Assembly: GCA_024684175.1 (NCBI GenBank)
Contig: JAIKXJ010000086.1
Span: 1-28,199 of the forward strand
Direction of reading: 5' to 3'
Origin: Erysipelotrichaceae bacterium
GTDB taxonomy: Bacteria; Bacillota_I; Bacilli_A; Erysipelotrichales; Erysipelotrichaceae
DNA: 28,199 nucleotides
Positions 13,369-21,594 of this stretch are shown piece after piece. Each line of letters begins with the position of its first letter. The stretch's first letter is position 1. The translations under genes were made by a program, and so were the position numbers. Under the pieces are notes generated by a model, which saw nothing but the letters and a program-made list of their open reading frames with translations, was not told the origin of the DNA and did no database searches.

Positions 13369-14487
13369 CTACATGAAGAAGCTCATGATCAGACCGCCGG
13401 CAACGACGGATGCGATCTGTCCGGAGACATTGACGCCCATCGAATGCATCAGCAGGAAGTTCTGATTGTCTTCTTCCAGACCCATCTTGTGAATGATACG
13501 GCCGGACATCGGGAACGCCGAGATACCGGCAGCACCAATCATCGGATTGACCTTCTTTTTCAAGAACAGGTTCAGAAGCTTGGCGAACAGGACGCCACCC
13601 GCCGTATCGAAGACGAAGGCGAACAGACCCATGCCCAAGATCATCAGCGTATCTGGCTTCAAGAAGTTCTCCGCCTGCATCTGCGATGCGACGGTGATGC
13701 CAAGTAGCAGAGTGATCATGTTGGCCATGGCGCCTTGCGCCGTATCGGACAAGCCGTTTAGGACGCCGCATTCCTTCAAAAGGTTGCCGAACATCAGGAA
13801 ACCGACCAGGGAAACGGAAGCCGGCGAGATCAGCCCGGCGATCACCGTGATGATGATCGGGAACAAGATCCTTGTGGTCCTGGAAACGTCTTTCGGTTCG
13901 TAGTCCATGCGGATCATCCGCTCTTTTTTGGTCGTCAGCAGACGGATGACCGGCGGCTGAATGATCGGTACCAGAGCCATATACGAATAGGCAGCGACCA
14001 TGATCGGACCTAAATATGTCGAATGCAGCTTCTGGGCAACGACGATGGCCGTCGGACCGTCCGCCGCACCGATCGTGGCGATCGAAGCGGCATCGTTGGT
14101 CGGGAAGAACATCGACGCCAGACAGAAAGTGAAAAAGATACCGAACTGCGCAGCCGCACCGAACATCATCAGCGACGGATTGGTCAGCAGCGGACCGAAA
14201 TCGCACATCGCCCCGATGCCGATGAACAGCAGTAACGGGAACAGTTCATTGGCGATGCCCGCATTATATAAAGCGGACAGCGGTCCTTCCTGGAAGATCC
14301 CGTTGATGTACTGATCGACCGCGCCGGAAAACGGCAGGTTGACCAGGATCGCGCCGAAGCCGATCGGCAACAGCAGCGACGGTTCCATGTCCTTTGCGAT
14401 CGCCAGATAGATCAGGATACCGCCGATCACCCACATGGTGACTTGCTGCCAGGAAAGCTGCAGCAGATTTTCATATAGAAAACTCAT
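13369..14487 (-). CDS. oadB: Na+-pumping oxaloacetate decarboxylase, beta (membrane) subunit
   Basis: Integral membrane subunit that decarboxylates carboxybiotin and moves Na+ out. The 372-aa protein is strongly hydrophobic with about nine to eleven TM segments. It contains family hallmarks: a LLLFIGIGAMCDFGPLL segment, and GAADGPTAIVVAQKL holding the Asp that in Klebsiella OadB is essential for Na+ coupling. Start: ATG 14487, with GGGGG 6-7 nt upstream; a TTG 12 nt earlier lacks support. It is sixth gene in pckA-oadA-oadG-bccP-birA-oadB, 12 bp after birA. The same fold serves methylmalonyl-CoA and glutaconyl-CoA decarboxylases, so substrate follows from the alpha subunit. Confidence 0.93.
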   Translation of the reverse strand: MSFLYENLLQLSWQQVTMWVIGGILIYLAIAKDMEPSLLLPIGFGAILVNLPFSGAVDQYINGIFQEGPLSALYNAGIANELFPLLLFIGIGAMCDFGPLLTNPSLMMFGAAAQFGIFFTFCLASMFFPTNDAASIATIGAADGPTAIVVAQKLHSTYLGPIMVAAYSYMALVPIIQPPVIRLLTTKKERMIRMDYEPKDVSRTTRILFPIIITVIAGLISPASVSLVGFLMFGNLLKECGVLNGLSDTAQGAMANMITLLLGITVASQMQAENFLKPDTLMILGMGLFAFVFDTAGGVLFAKLLNLFLKKKVNPMIGAAGISAFPMSGRIIHKMGLEEDNQNFLLMHSMGVNVSGQIASVVAGGLIMSFFM

Positions 14488-14499
14488 AATAACCCCCAA

Positions 14500-15213
14500 T
14501 TAAAGATGGAACGTGATCTCATCGCTGAACAAAGAAAGCTCTTTTCCTTCACATAAGACCTTCAGGGAATAATCCTCACCGATCCCCAGGACTTTGACTT
14601 TCTTTTTCTCATCTTTGATCCTGCAATAGACTTCTTTTCCTTTGAGGTAGTCATAAGCTTTGACTTCCTCGTAAAGATCACATCCCGATTTCAGTTTTTC
14701 AACAGTTTGAATCAATTTATCATAGACGATATCTTTGAACGATCCGATATCGACATCCTCATGAAGCTGTTGTTTCATCGACGTCGGTTCATGAAGAAGT
14801 CCTGTTGCGAAATCTTCTTCATTCACATTGATGCCGATCCCGATGATCAGAGCCTCCATCTTTGCCTTGGATACCGCCTCCAGCAAGATCCCGCAGATCT
14901 TGGCATCCTTTGCGTAGACGTCATTCGGCCATTTGATCGAAAGATCCTTCAAGCCCATTTCTTTCATGCTCTCAAGGACGCTGTAGGCAGCCAAGACTGA
15001 CAGAGAAACATACTTCTCCATGACCGCTTCCTCTTTGATCAGCAGTGAGAACGTCAGGTTCTTGCCTTTGGACGCCGTCCACTTCCTGCCGCTCCTGCCC
15101 TTTCCGGCTGTCTGCAGATCCGCACGGACGAAGGTTTGATCTTCAAGCTGCTCATAATGAGCTTTCAGATACGTATTGGTCGAATCGATCGTATCAAAGA
15201 ACAGTTCTTTCAT
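14500..15213 (-). CDS. birA: Biotin-protein ligase
   Basis: Attaches biotin to the carrier lysine through biotinyl-AMP. The 237-aa protein has the ligase core with GKGRSGRKW (the biotinyl-AMP loop, GRGRRGR in others), SIKWPNDVY (catalytic Lys and Asn-Asp), KICGILLE and IGIGINV, plus a small C-terminal SH3-like domain (about 190-237). The N-terminal DNA-binding domain of E. coli BirA is absent, so this is a group I ligase with no repressor function. The start overlaps the biotin-carrier stop by one base (TAATG). Its place in the operon gives the decarboxylase its own biotinylation enzyme. Confidence 0.95.
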   Translation of the reverse strand: MKELFFDTIDSTNTYLKAHYEQLEDQTFVRADLQTAGKGRSGRKWTASKGKNLTFSLLIKEEAVMEKYVSLSVLAAYSVLESMKEMGLKDLSIKWPNDVYAKDAKICGILLEAVSKAKMEALIIGIGINVNEEDFATGLLHEPTSMKQQLHEDVDIGSFKDIVYDKLIQTVEKLKSGCDLYEEVKAYDYLKGKEVYCRIKDEKKKVKVLGIGEDYSLKVLCEGKELSLFSDEITFHL

Positions 15214-15554
15214 TACTCCAGCACGATCAGAACGTCTTTGTTCCGGACATCATCACCTGCAGAAACGACGATCTGTTTGACCTTGCCGCCATACGCCGAC
15301 TGGATCTCGTTCTCCAGTTTCATCGCTTCGATGATGGCGACGGTCTGGCCTTTTTTGACGGTATCACCGACGTTGACCTTGACCGATAAGATCTTACCGG
15401 CGATCGGCGCCAGGATATCGTTGGCACCTTCGGAAACGGTGACGGTTTCCTTTTTTATTTCCGCAGGGGCTTCGATACTGCCCTTGACTTCATCGACGGC
15501 TTCCACTTCGACTTCATAGACCTTGCCGTTGACTTTGACTTTATAAACTTTCAT
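15213..15554 (-). CDS. Biotin carboxyl carrier protein of the decarboxylase
   Basis: Carries the carboxyl group from the alpha to the beta subunit. The 113-aa protein has an N-terminal strand-rich part, a short Ala/Glu linker (about 25-42) and a C-terminal biotinyl domain (about 43-113) with EAMKLEN, K79 being the biotinylated residue. In many oxaloacetate decarboxylases this domain is the tail of the alpha subunit; here it is a separate protein, as in methylmalonyl-CoA and glutaconyl-CoA decarboxylases. The start overlaps the upstream stop by one base (TAATG), and the stop overlaps the birA start in the same way. Confidence 0.93.
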   Translation of the reverse strand: MKVYKVKVNGKVYEVEVEAVDEVKGSIEAPAEIKKETVTVSEGANDILAPIAGKILSVKVNVGDTVKKGQTVAIIEAMKLENEIQSAYGGKVKQIVVSAGDDVRNKDVLIVLE

Positions 15555-15814
15555 TAACTGATCCTCCTGACACTTCTGATCTGAACGTTCTTATGTGCCT
15601 CGTTGCGACATTCGATCGCTGCCAACAGGCAGGCGATCGTCGCATCTTCGTCGTTCAGATCCAAAGGTGTAAATTCTTTTATTGTTTTATTGACAGGTGC
15701 TTCCTCTTCCTGAGTTTCTTCCTTGCCCGGTCTCTTGAACTTCGAGATCAGGATCAGGATGCCCAAGTAGACGAATATGGCGATGATGCCTGAATAATCC
15801 GGTGTAAAATCCAT
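15554..15814 (-). CDS. OadG-like gamma/delta subunit of the sodium pump
   Basis: Small membrane subunit thought to hold the alpha and beta subunits together. The 86-aa protein has one N-terminal TM helix (about 9-25), a charged Lys/Glu-rich linker (about 26-45), and a C-terminal helix ending in a short strand (LLAAIECRNEAHKNVQIRSVRRIS), which resembles the C-terminal end of OadG/MmdD proteins. Two start codons are adjacent (15817 and 15814). The latter is chosen because it lies 5 nt after AGGAGG, which itself overlaps the oadA stop. It is coupled to the carrier gene by TAATG. Sequence divergence in this family is high, so gene context is the main support. Confidence 0.75.
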   Translation of the reverse strand: MDFTPDYSGIIAIFVYLGILILISKFKRPGKEETQEEEAPVNKTIKEFTPLDLNDEDATIACLLAAIECRNEAHKNVQIRSVRRIS

Positions 15815-15823
15815 CATGCCCTC

Positions 15824-17197
15824 CTATATGAACATCTCAAATTCGTCGGTCTCATTCTCTTGCGAAGCATATTTCTTCTTCAGGAAAGAGACGGCTACAT
15901 TTTCAAACAGTGCCAGCGACAGTACGTCTTCATCACTTCTGGCGATGTCCTTGTACTGTTCCTTGAGTTTTTCGAATTCCGGTTCCAGAAGATCTGCCGG
16001 ACGGCAGGTGATGACTTCATCGTCGCCGATGATCTTCTTGCAGATATCCGGATCGACTGCTGCCGGGGACTTGCCGTATCTTCCGTGGAGATAATCCTTG
16101 ATCTCCTTGGCGCACATCTTGTAACGCTCCCCGTTCAAAACATTCAGAACGGCTTGCGTACCGACCATCTGTGACATCGGCGTGACTAACGGCGGATAAC
16201 CGAGATCTTTTCTGACCTTCGGGATCTCCCTCAAGACTTCCTCATACTTATCCATGGCACCCTGATCGGTCAGCTGTTTGATCATGTTCGACAACATGCC
16301 GCCCGGGACCTGATAAGTCAGGATATTGGGATTGACCTGTAAGGATTTCGGATTCAACAAGCCGTTCTTGACATACTTATTGACGATATCGGTCATCAGC
16401 GGTTCCGCCTGATGAAGGACATTCAGATCGATCTGCGGATCGTATTCCGTACCCTTCAAGGCGACACATAAGGCCTGTGTGGAAGGCTGTGCGGTACCGT
16501 TGGACAGCGGCGACAAAGAAGTATCGACGATGTCGACACCGGCTTTGACGGCTGCCATATACGTCATCTCGCAAACACCCGCCGTGGAATGCGAATGCAG
16601 TTCCAGCGGGATATTGATCTCTTTCTTGATCGCCGTGACGAGCTTCGTCGCATCTTCCGGAAGTAAGACACCGGCCATATCCTTGATGCACAAGGAATCG
16701 GCACCCAGGGATTCGACTTCCTTAGCCAAAGAAACATAATAATCAACGGTATGGACAGGCGATGTCGTATAAGACAAGGCGATCTGGCATTCGCCGCCGT
16801 ACTTCTTTGTCGATTCGACAGCCTGTCTCAGGTTGCGGATATCGTTCAGCGCATCGAAGATACGGATGATATCGATGCCGTTTTCGATCGACTTCTTACA
16901 GAACATGTCGACGACATCATCGGAATAATGACGGTAGCCCAGGATGTTCTGTCCGCGGAACAACATCTGCAGTTTGGTCTTCTTGCAGACTTTCTTTACT
17001 TCCCTGAGTCTCTCCCAGGGATCTTCGTTCAGAAAACGCATCGCCGCATCGAACGTTGCCCCGCCCCAGACCTCGATGGCGTAGTAGCCCGCATCATCGT
17101 AGATCTTGCATAAGTCGACGACCTCCTTGGTCGTCATACGGGTCGCGAACAGCGACTGATGACCGTCTCGGACCGAAGTTTCAACGATCTTGACCAT
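15824..17197 (-). CDS. oadA: Oxaloacetate decarboxylase alpha subunit (carboxyltransferase only)
   Basis: Transfers CO2 from oxaloacetate to carrier-bound biotin, yielding pyruvate. The 457-aa protein has a TIM-barrel carboxyltransferase domain (about 1-260) followed by the conserved helical domain (to about 440). Visible signatures are SVRDGHQSLFATR, LCIKDMAG (carboxylated-lysine region) and LHSHSTAG (metal-binding His pair). DGHQS points to the pyruvate/oxaloacetate family, not to acyl-CoA decarboxylases. It lacks the C-terminal biotinyl domain, which is supplied by the next-but-one gene. It starts 6 bp after pckA stops. The main alternative, pyruvate carboxylase subunit B, is less likely because oadB and oadG-like genes follow. 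Confidence 0.93.
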   Translation of the reverse strand: MVKIVETSVRDGHQSLFATRMTTKEVVDLCKIYDDAGYYAIEVWGGATFDAAMRFLNEDPWERLREVKKVCKKTKLQMLFRGQNILGYRHYSDDVVDMFCKKSIENGIDIIRIFDALNDIRNLRQAVESTKKYGGECQIALSYTTSPVHTVDYYVSLAKEVESLGADSLCIKDMAGVLLPEDATKLVTAIKKEINIPLELHSHSTAGVCEMTYMAAVKAGVDIVDTSLSPLSNGTAQPSTQALCVALKGTEYDPQIDLNVLHQAEPLMTDIVNKYVKNGLLNPKSLQVNPNILTYQVPGGMLSNMIKQLTDQGAMDKYEEVLREIPKVRKDLGYPPLVTPMSQMVGTQAVLNVLNGERYKMCAKEIKDYLHGRYGKSPAAVDPDICKKIIGDDEVITCRPADLLEPEFEKLKEQYKDIARSDEDVLSLALFENVAVSFLKKKYASQENETDEFEMFI

Positions 17198-17203
17198 AGG
17201 CAG

Positions 17204-18811
17204 CTAATCCTCGATATGAGGTCCTGCCGCGACTAAAGCCTTGCCCGCCTCACTGCTCTCGTATTTCTTGAAATTCTTGATGAATCTGGAAGCCAGATCT
17301 TTCGCCTTGACATCCCAGGAATGAGCGAATTCATAGGTATCGCGCGGATCCAGGATCTTCGTATCGACACCCTCCAGAGAAGTCGGGATCTCAAAATCGA
17401 AATACGGGATCTTCTTGGTCTCGCAGTTATTGATCGAACCGTTCAGGATCGCATCGATGATGCCTCTGGTATCCTTGATCGAGATACGCTTATGCGTACC
17501 GTTCCAGCCGGTATTGACCAGATATGCCTTGGCGCCGGATGCTTTCATCTTTTTGACGAGTTCCTGCGCATATTTGGTCGGATGCAGTTCCAGGAACGCC
17601 TGACCGAAACATGCCGAGAACGTCGGCGTCGGTTCGGTGATGCCTCTTTCCGTACCGGCTAATTTTGCGGTGAAACCGGAAAGGAAATAGTATTGGGTCT
17701 GTTCCTCGTTCAGGATGGAGACCGGCGGTAAGACGCCGAACGCATCCGCAGACAAGAAGATGACATTCTTGGCAGCCGGAGCAGCCGAGACCGGCTTGAC
17801 GATCTTTTCGATATGATCGATCGGATAAGAGACACGGGTGTTTTCCGTGACGGACTTGTCGTGGAAATCGATCTTGCCGCTTTCATCGACCGTCACGTTC
17901 TCCAGCAGCGCATCCCTGCGGATCGCGTTGTAGATGTCCGGCTCGGACTCCTTGTCCAGGTCGATGACCTTGGCATAGCAGCCGCCTTCCAGATTGAAGA
18001 CGCCGTTGTCATCCCAGCCGTGCTCATCATCGCCGATCAAAAGTCTCTTCGGATCGGCCGACAGCGTGGTCTTGCCGGTACCGGAAAGACCGAAGAAGAT
18101 GGCGGTATTCTCACCGTTCATATCCGTATTGGCGGAACAGTGCATGGAAGCCATGCCCTTGAGCGGCAGGTAGTAGTTCATCATCGAGAACATGCCCTTC
18201 TTCATCTCACCGCCGTACCAGGTATTGATGATGACCTGTTCCCTGGAAGTGATGTTGAAAGCGACACAGGTCTCGGAATTCAGACCGAGCTGTTTATAAT
18301 TCTCCACTTTCGCCTTGGAAGCGCAGTAGACGACGAAATCCGGTTCAAAGGATCCTTCCTCTTCCTTGCTTGGCTTGATGAACATGTTCCTTACAAAATG
18401 AGCCTGCCAGGCAACTTCCATGACGAAACGGACGGCCATACGCGTATCCTTGTTTGCACCGCAATACGCGTCAACGACAAACAGTCTCTTGCCGGAAAGC
18501 TGCTTTCTCGCAAGCTCTTTCACGTATTCAAAAGTTTCTTCACTCATCGGATGATTATCGTTCGGATAATCCTTTGAAGTCCACCAGACAGTATCTTTGG
18601 AATTCTCATCCATGACGACATACTTGTCCTTAGGCGAACGGCCGGTATAGATCCCGGTCATGACGTTGACAGCACCTAACTCAGTTTCCTGTCCTTTTTC
18701 ATAACCTTCCAGTTCAGGCTTGAGCTCTTCTTCATAGAGCGTTTCATAAGATGGGTTATAGACGATCTCTTTGACATCGCTGATCCCATATTTGTTCAGA
18801 TCGATATTCAC
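17204..18811 (-). CDS. pckA: Phosphoenolpyruvate carboxykinase (ATP)
   Basis: Interconverts oxaloacetate + ATP and PEP + CO2 + ADP. The 535-aa length and [14 protein letters not shown] kinase-1 loop followed by IGDDEHGW (metal-binding) place it in the ATP-dependent family, not the GTP one. [11 protein letters not shown] near residue 53 and WYGGEMKKG are further family marks. Start is GTG 18811 with AAGGGGG 8 nt upstream. It is the first gene of the operon with oadA. In fermenters this enzyme often runs toward oxaloacetate with ATP gain. Here the downstream decarboxylase would turn that oxaloacetate into pyruvate. A small GCTGTT/AACAGC hairpin (18831-18849) sits just before the ribosome binding site. 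Confidence 0.97.
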   Translation of the reverse strand: MNIDLNKYGISDVKEIVYNPSYETLYEEELKPELEGYEKGQETELGAVNVMTGIYTGRSPKDKYVVMDENSKDTVWWTSKDYPNDNHPMSEETFEYVKELARKQLSGKRLFVVDAYCGANKDTRMAVRFVMEVAWQAHFVRNMFIKPSKEEEGSFEPDFVVYCASKAKVENYKQLGLNSETCVAFNITSREQVIINTWYGGEMKKGMFSMMNYYLPLKGMASMHCSANTDMNGENTAIFFGLSGTGKTTLSADPKRLLIGDDEHGWDDNGVFNLEGGCYAKVIDLDKESEPDIYNAIRRDALLENVTVDESGKIDFHDKSVTENTRVSYPIDHIEKIVKPVSAAPAAKNVIFLSADAFGVLPPVSILNEEQTQYYFLSGFTAKLAGTERGITEPTPTFSACFGQAFLELHPTKYAQELVKKMKASGAKAYLVNTGWNGTHKRISIKDTRGIIDAILNGSINNCETKKIPYFDFEIPTSLEGVDTKILDPRDTYEFAHSWDVKAKDLASRFIKNFKKYESSEAGKALVAAGPHIED

Positions 18812-18999
18812 TTAACGATCCCCCTTCTAAGCTGTTCAAAAAAAACAGCATTCCCCTTTATTCTAGCAAAATCACTCCTCGGTTTCTGTCCTTTTAACAT
18901 AGTTTTTATCAATTTCAGTACATTTTCCCGCGACTTTGAAATTTTTTTCATTTCAGAGATACGAAAAAGAAAAACGACGGTCTCATAAACAAAAGAAAA

Positions 19000-19022
19000 A
19001 TCCCGCAGATCTCTCCGCGGGA
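19000..19022 (-). terminator. Terminator of the GH3 gene
   Basis: On the minus strand TCCCGC pairs with GCGGGA around a 10-nt loop (19022-19001), followed by TTTTT. It lies 24 bp after the stop codon. Confidence 0.85.
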
Positions 19023-19045
19023 CTATAAACACGTTTATCAGGACC

Positions 19046-21463
19046 CTATTGTTTGAAGATCCTGAACAGGCGGCTGCCGTTGATCTGCAGCTGTTTCTTA
19101 GAGACCCGTCCGTCCTTCAGGCCGGCAAGCAGGTCATCATAGTCCTTCTTGGAACCCGGCATGAACAGGGAATGGGAAGCGGCCGCAACCTTGGCAGCAC
19201 TTGGTGAAGGATACTTGGCATCTTTCGACAACATACCGGTTGCTACGACCCAGTCGGTCATCACGATCCCCTCGTAGCCCCATTCTTTCCTTAAGATATC
19301 CGTACAAAGGCCCTGATGTTCCGATGTGTGGGTGCCGTTCAGAAGATTGTAGGAGGACATCAGCGCAAACGGTCCGGCATTCTTTATGCAGTATTCAAAA
19401 CCGCGCAGATAGATCTCCCGCATCGCCCGCTCGGAGACCAGCGAGTTGTTTCCGTAGCGGTTGGTCTCCTGGTTGTTGGCGGCATAGTGTTTGACCGTGA
19501 CGCCTTTTCCTTCATGGGACTGCACGCCTTTGCTGAGGCAGGCAGCCATGACACCGGAAACAAGAGGATCTTCCGAGAAATATTCAAAGTTCCGGCCGCA
19601 CAAGACATTCCTGTGGATATTGAGTGCCGGTGCCAGCCATAAGTCGATCTTATAGATCTCCATCTCCTTACCGACGATGTCGCCGAGAAGATATGCGATA
19701 TCCTTATTGAAACTCTGGGCGATGGCTGTGCCGATCGGGATCGCCGTACACCACTGTTCAAAGACATCCACACCTTTCGGGATCTTGGCGGAACGGTTCA
19801 GGACCCATCTCAGGATCCCCGGCAGAAAATCCAGTACCGTTTCCGGAATGGCTGCACCGACGCCGTGCATCACGCCTTTTTTATCGAAATAATAATGTTT
19901 CGAGATCCTCAGTCCGGCCGGACCGTCGGACATAACGATGCTTTTCAGTCCTTTGTCTTTGAAAACATCGGAAGACTCTCCGGCTGCTCCGGCGACCGAG
20001 ACCGCCGCATTGCCGATCACCGACATCAGACCGCCCTTCGGATCGAAGGCTCCGATATTCAGAAGTGCCAGTTTCTCAAGCGGTACATCTTTCAATTCTT
20101 CACAGACCGGATCTTCCGTATCATAATCGATGACTTGTGTTTGGACCGACGCTTCATTCAATACGAAACGGGGAACTTCCGGACCGGCCTTTTCATCTTT
20201 TCTTTCGATGAGCAGATCTTTGAATCCGCAGTCTCCCAGACAGTTTTTCACGACCCTGGTCACAAGATCTTCCCTGACTTCGATGACGCAGGCAGTCATA
20301 GAGTCGATCGAAGAATTGCCGACTCTTACGATGTAATCGCCCTTTTCCAAGACATAAGAATGCCTTTCCGTATCGTAGGAAGCAAAGTCATCCAGATCGA
20401 AACGCAGAGTCAATTTCTGATCCTCTTTCGGCTTAAGTTCCTTCGTCTTTTCAAAAGCACACAGCTCCTGATAAGGCTGATCGAGCCTCCCCTGCGGTTT
20501 GGACAGATAGACCTGCAAGGCCTCCTTGCCGGCATACGTATCACTCAGATTCTTCACTTCCGCTTTGATCGTGCATGTCTTCCCGTTCAAAGAGACATCA
20601 TCGACCGCGTATCTCATATCCGCATAGCCCAAGCCATGACCGAACGGATACAGTGCTTTCTTTCCCACCGAATCAAAGTAGCGGTAACCGACATAGATGC
20701 CTTCCTTATAATGCGTGTCATCTTTGTCTCCGAAATCGCCCGCATGACAATAATTCTCATAAGCATCCCAGGTCGTCGCCAGCTTGCCGGAAGGATAAAG
20801 CTTCCCCAGCAGGATATCCGCCAGGGCATTGCCGGTCTCCACACCGAGCTGCGATAAGACTAAAATGTTTTCGACAAAATCCGCTTCCGAAAGATCGACC
20901 GGTCCGCCGGCGTTGATCACCAGCATGAACTTATCGTATTCTTCCTGCAGCCTCTTCAGATCTCTGATCTCGGTCTCGCTGAGCTTATAGTCCCCGCGCT
21001 GTGCCAGCCGGTCATTGCCTTCTCCGGAGATCCTCGACAGGACATAGATGGCCGTATCGCATTCTTTCTTCAGGCCGAGCTCATAGTCGCCTTCTTTCAT
21101 GACCTTGCCCATCGAAGCGGCGATCGTGTTGGTATGATTCTTTTTTGCCGTCTTTTTGATATCTCTGATGAATTCTTCCTTGAACTTCTTTCTGATCTCA
21201 TCATAGGCATCGAGCCAGGATGAAGTTAAGACATGAAAACCCTTGTTCTTCAATCCCTCTTCGCAGCTGATAAAGAAACGGGAATTGACCTCGCCGGAAC
21301 CGGTCCCGCCCTTGATCGTTTGGCGTCCGCCGTTGCCGTATAAAGCGATCTCCCCCGCTTCTTTCAAAGGAAAATCCCCGTTCTTCTTCAGCAGGACGGT
21401 AAATTCCCCCATATGCGGATAGATGGTCTCCAGATGCTGCTGCTCATGCTGCAAAAGCTTCAT
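19046..21463 (-). CDS. Glycoside hydrolase family 3 enzyme with permuted domain order
   Basis: Predicted cytosolic beta-glucosidase-type hydrolase. The 805-aa protein lists its domains in reverse of the usual GH3 order. The alpha/beta sandwich (GH3 C-terminal type, about 1-270, with PVDLSEADF and LYPSGKLATTW) comes first. A fibronectin-III-like domain (about 280-410) follows, starting near YPFGHGLGY. The (beta/alpha)8 barrel (about 480-805) comes last, with SDGPAGLR, LAPALNIHR, GRNFEYFSEDP, VKHYAANNQE and IVMTDW, where the Asp is the nucleophile. The domain order matches that of some Ruminococcus/Butyrivibrio beta-glucosidases. No signal peptide is seen. ATG 21463 has GAGGAGG upstream. It is monocistronic. 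The substrate cannot be told from sequence alone. Confidence 0.92.
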   Translation of the reverse strand: MKLLQHEQQHLETIYPHMGEFTVLLKKNGDFPLKEAGEIALYGNGGRQTIKGGTGSGEVNSRFFISCEEGLKNKGFHVLTSSWLDAYDEIRKKFKEEFIRDIKKTAKKNHTNTIAASMGKVMKEGDYELGLKKECDTAIYVLSRISGEGNDRLAQRGDYKLSETEIRDLKRLQEEYDKFMLVINAGGPVDLSEADFVENILVLSQLGVETGNALADILLGKLYPSGKLATTWDAYENYCHAGDFGDKDDTHYKEGIYVGYRYFDSVGKKALYPFGHGLGYADMRYAVDDVSLNGKTCTIKAEVKNLSDTYAGKEALQVYLSKPQGRLDQPYQELCAFEKTKELKPKEDQKLTLRFDLDDFASYDTERHSYVLEKGDYIVRVGNSSIDSMTACVIEVREDLVTRVVKNCLGDCGFKDLLIERKDEKAGPEVPRFVLNEASVQTQVIDYDTEDPVCEELKDVPLEKLALLNIGAFDPKGGLMSVIGNAAVSVAGAAGESSDVFKDKGLKSIVMSDGPAGLRISKHYYFDKKGVMHGVGAAIPETVLDFLPGILRWVLNRSAKIPKGVDVFEQWCTAIPIGTAIAQSFNKDIAYLLGDIVGKEMEIYKIDLWLAPALNIHRNVLCGRNFEYFSEDPLVSGVMAACLSKGVQSHEGKGVTVKHYAANNQETNRYGNNSLVSERAMREIYLRGFEYCIKNAGPFALMSSYNLLNGTHTSEHQGLCTDILRKEWGYEGIVMTDWVVATGMLSKDAKYPSPSAAKVAAASHSLFMPGSKKDYDDLLAGLKDGRVSKKQLQINGSRLFRIFKQ

Positions 21464-21557
21464 AGTTTCCTCCTCAGACTTGCTTTTTTATGTCTTTTGT
21501 CTCATATGCAGACGATTCTTTTTTCTTCTTTCATTCTATAACAAAGACAGTCCGAAA

Positions 21558-21594
21558 CAAAAAAGGGCATCCGACCTTCCATGATCAGGACCCT
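21558..21594 (-). terminator. Probable terminator of the mgtE-feoAB operon
   Basis: On the minus strand AGGG-TCC pairs with GGA-(TG bulge)-CCCT around a loop of about 15 nt, followed by TTTTTTG. The stem overlaps the feoB stop codon, which is unusual but tolerated. Confidence 0.5.

Noticed and set aside
15824..17197. Methylmalonyl-CoA or glutaconyl-CoA decarboxylase alpha subunit
   Set aside because: The RDGHQS motif and single TIM-barrel carboxyltransferase belong to the pyruvate/oxaloacetate type; acyl-CoA decarboxylases use an unrelated crotonase-like fold.
18808..19032. 74-codon minus-strand frame upstream of pckA
   Set aside because: It starts within the GH3 terminator region, has no convincing ribosome binding site and overlaps the pckA start; treated as leader sequence.
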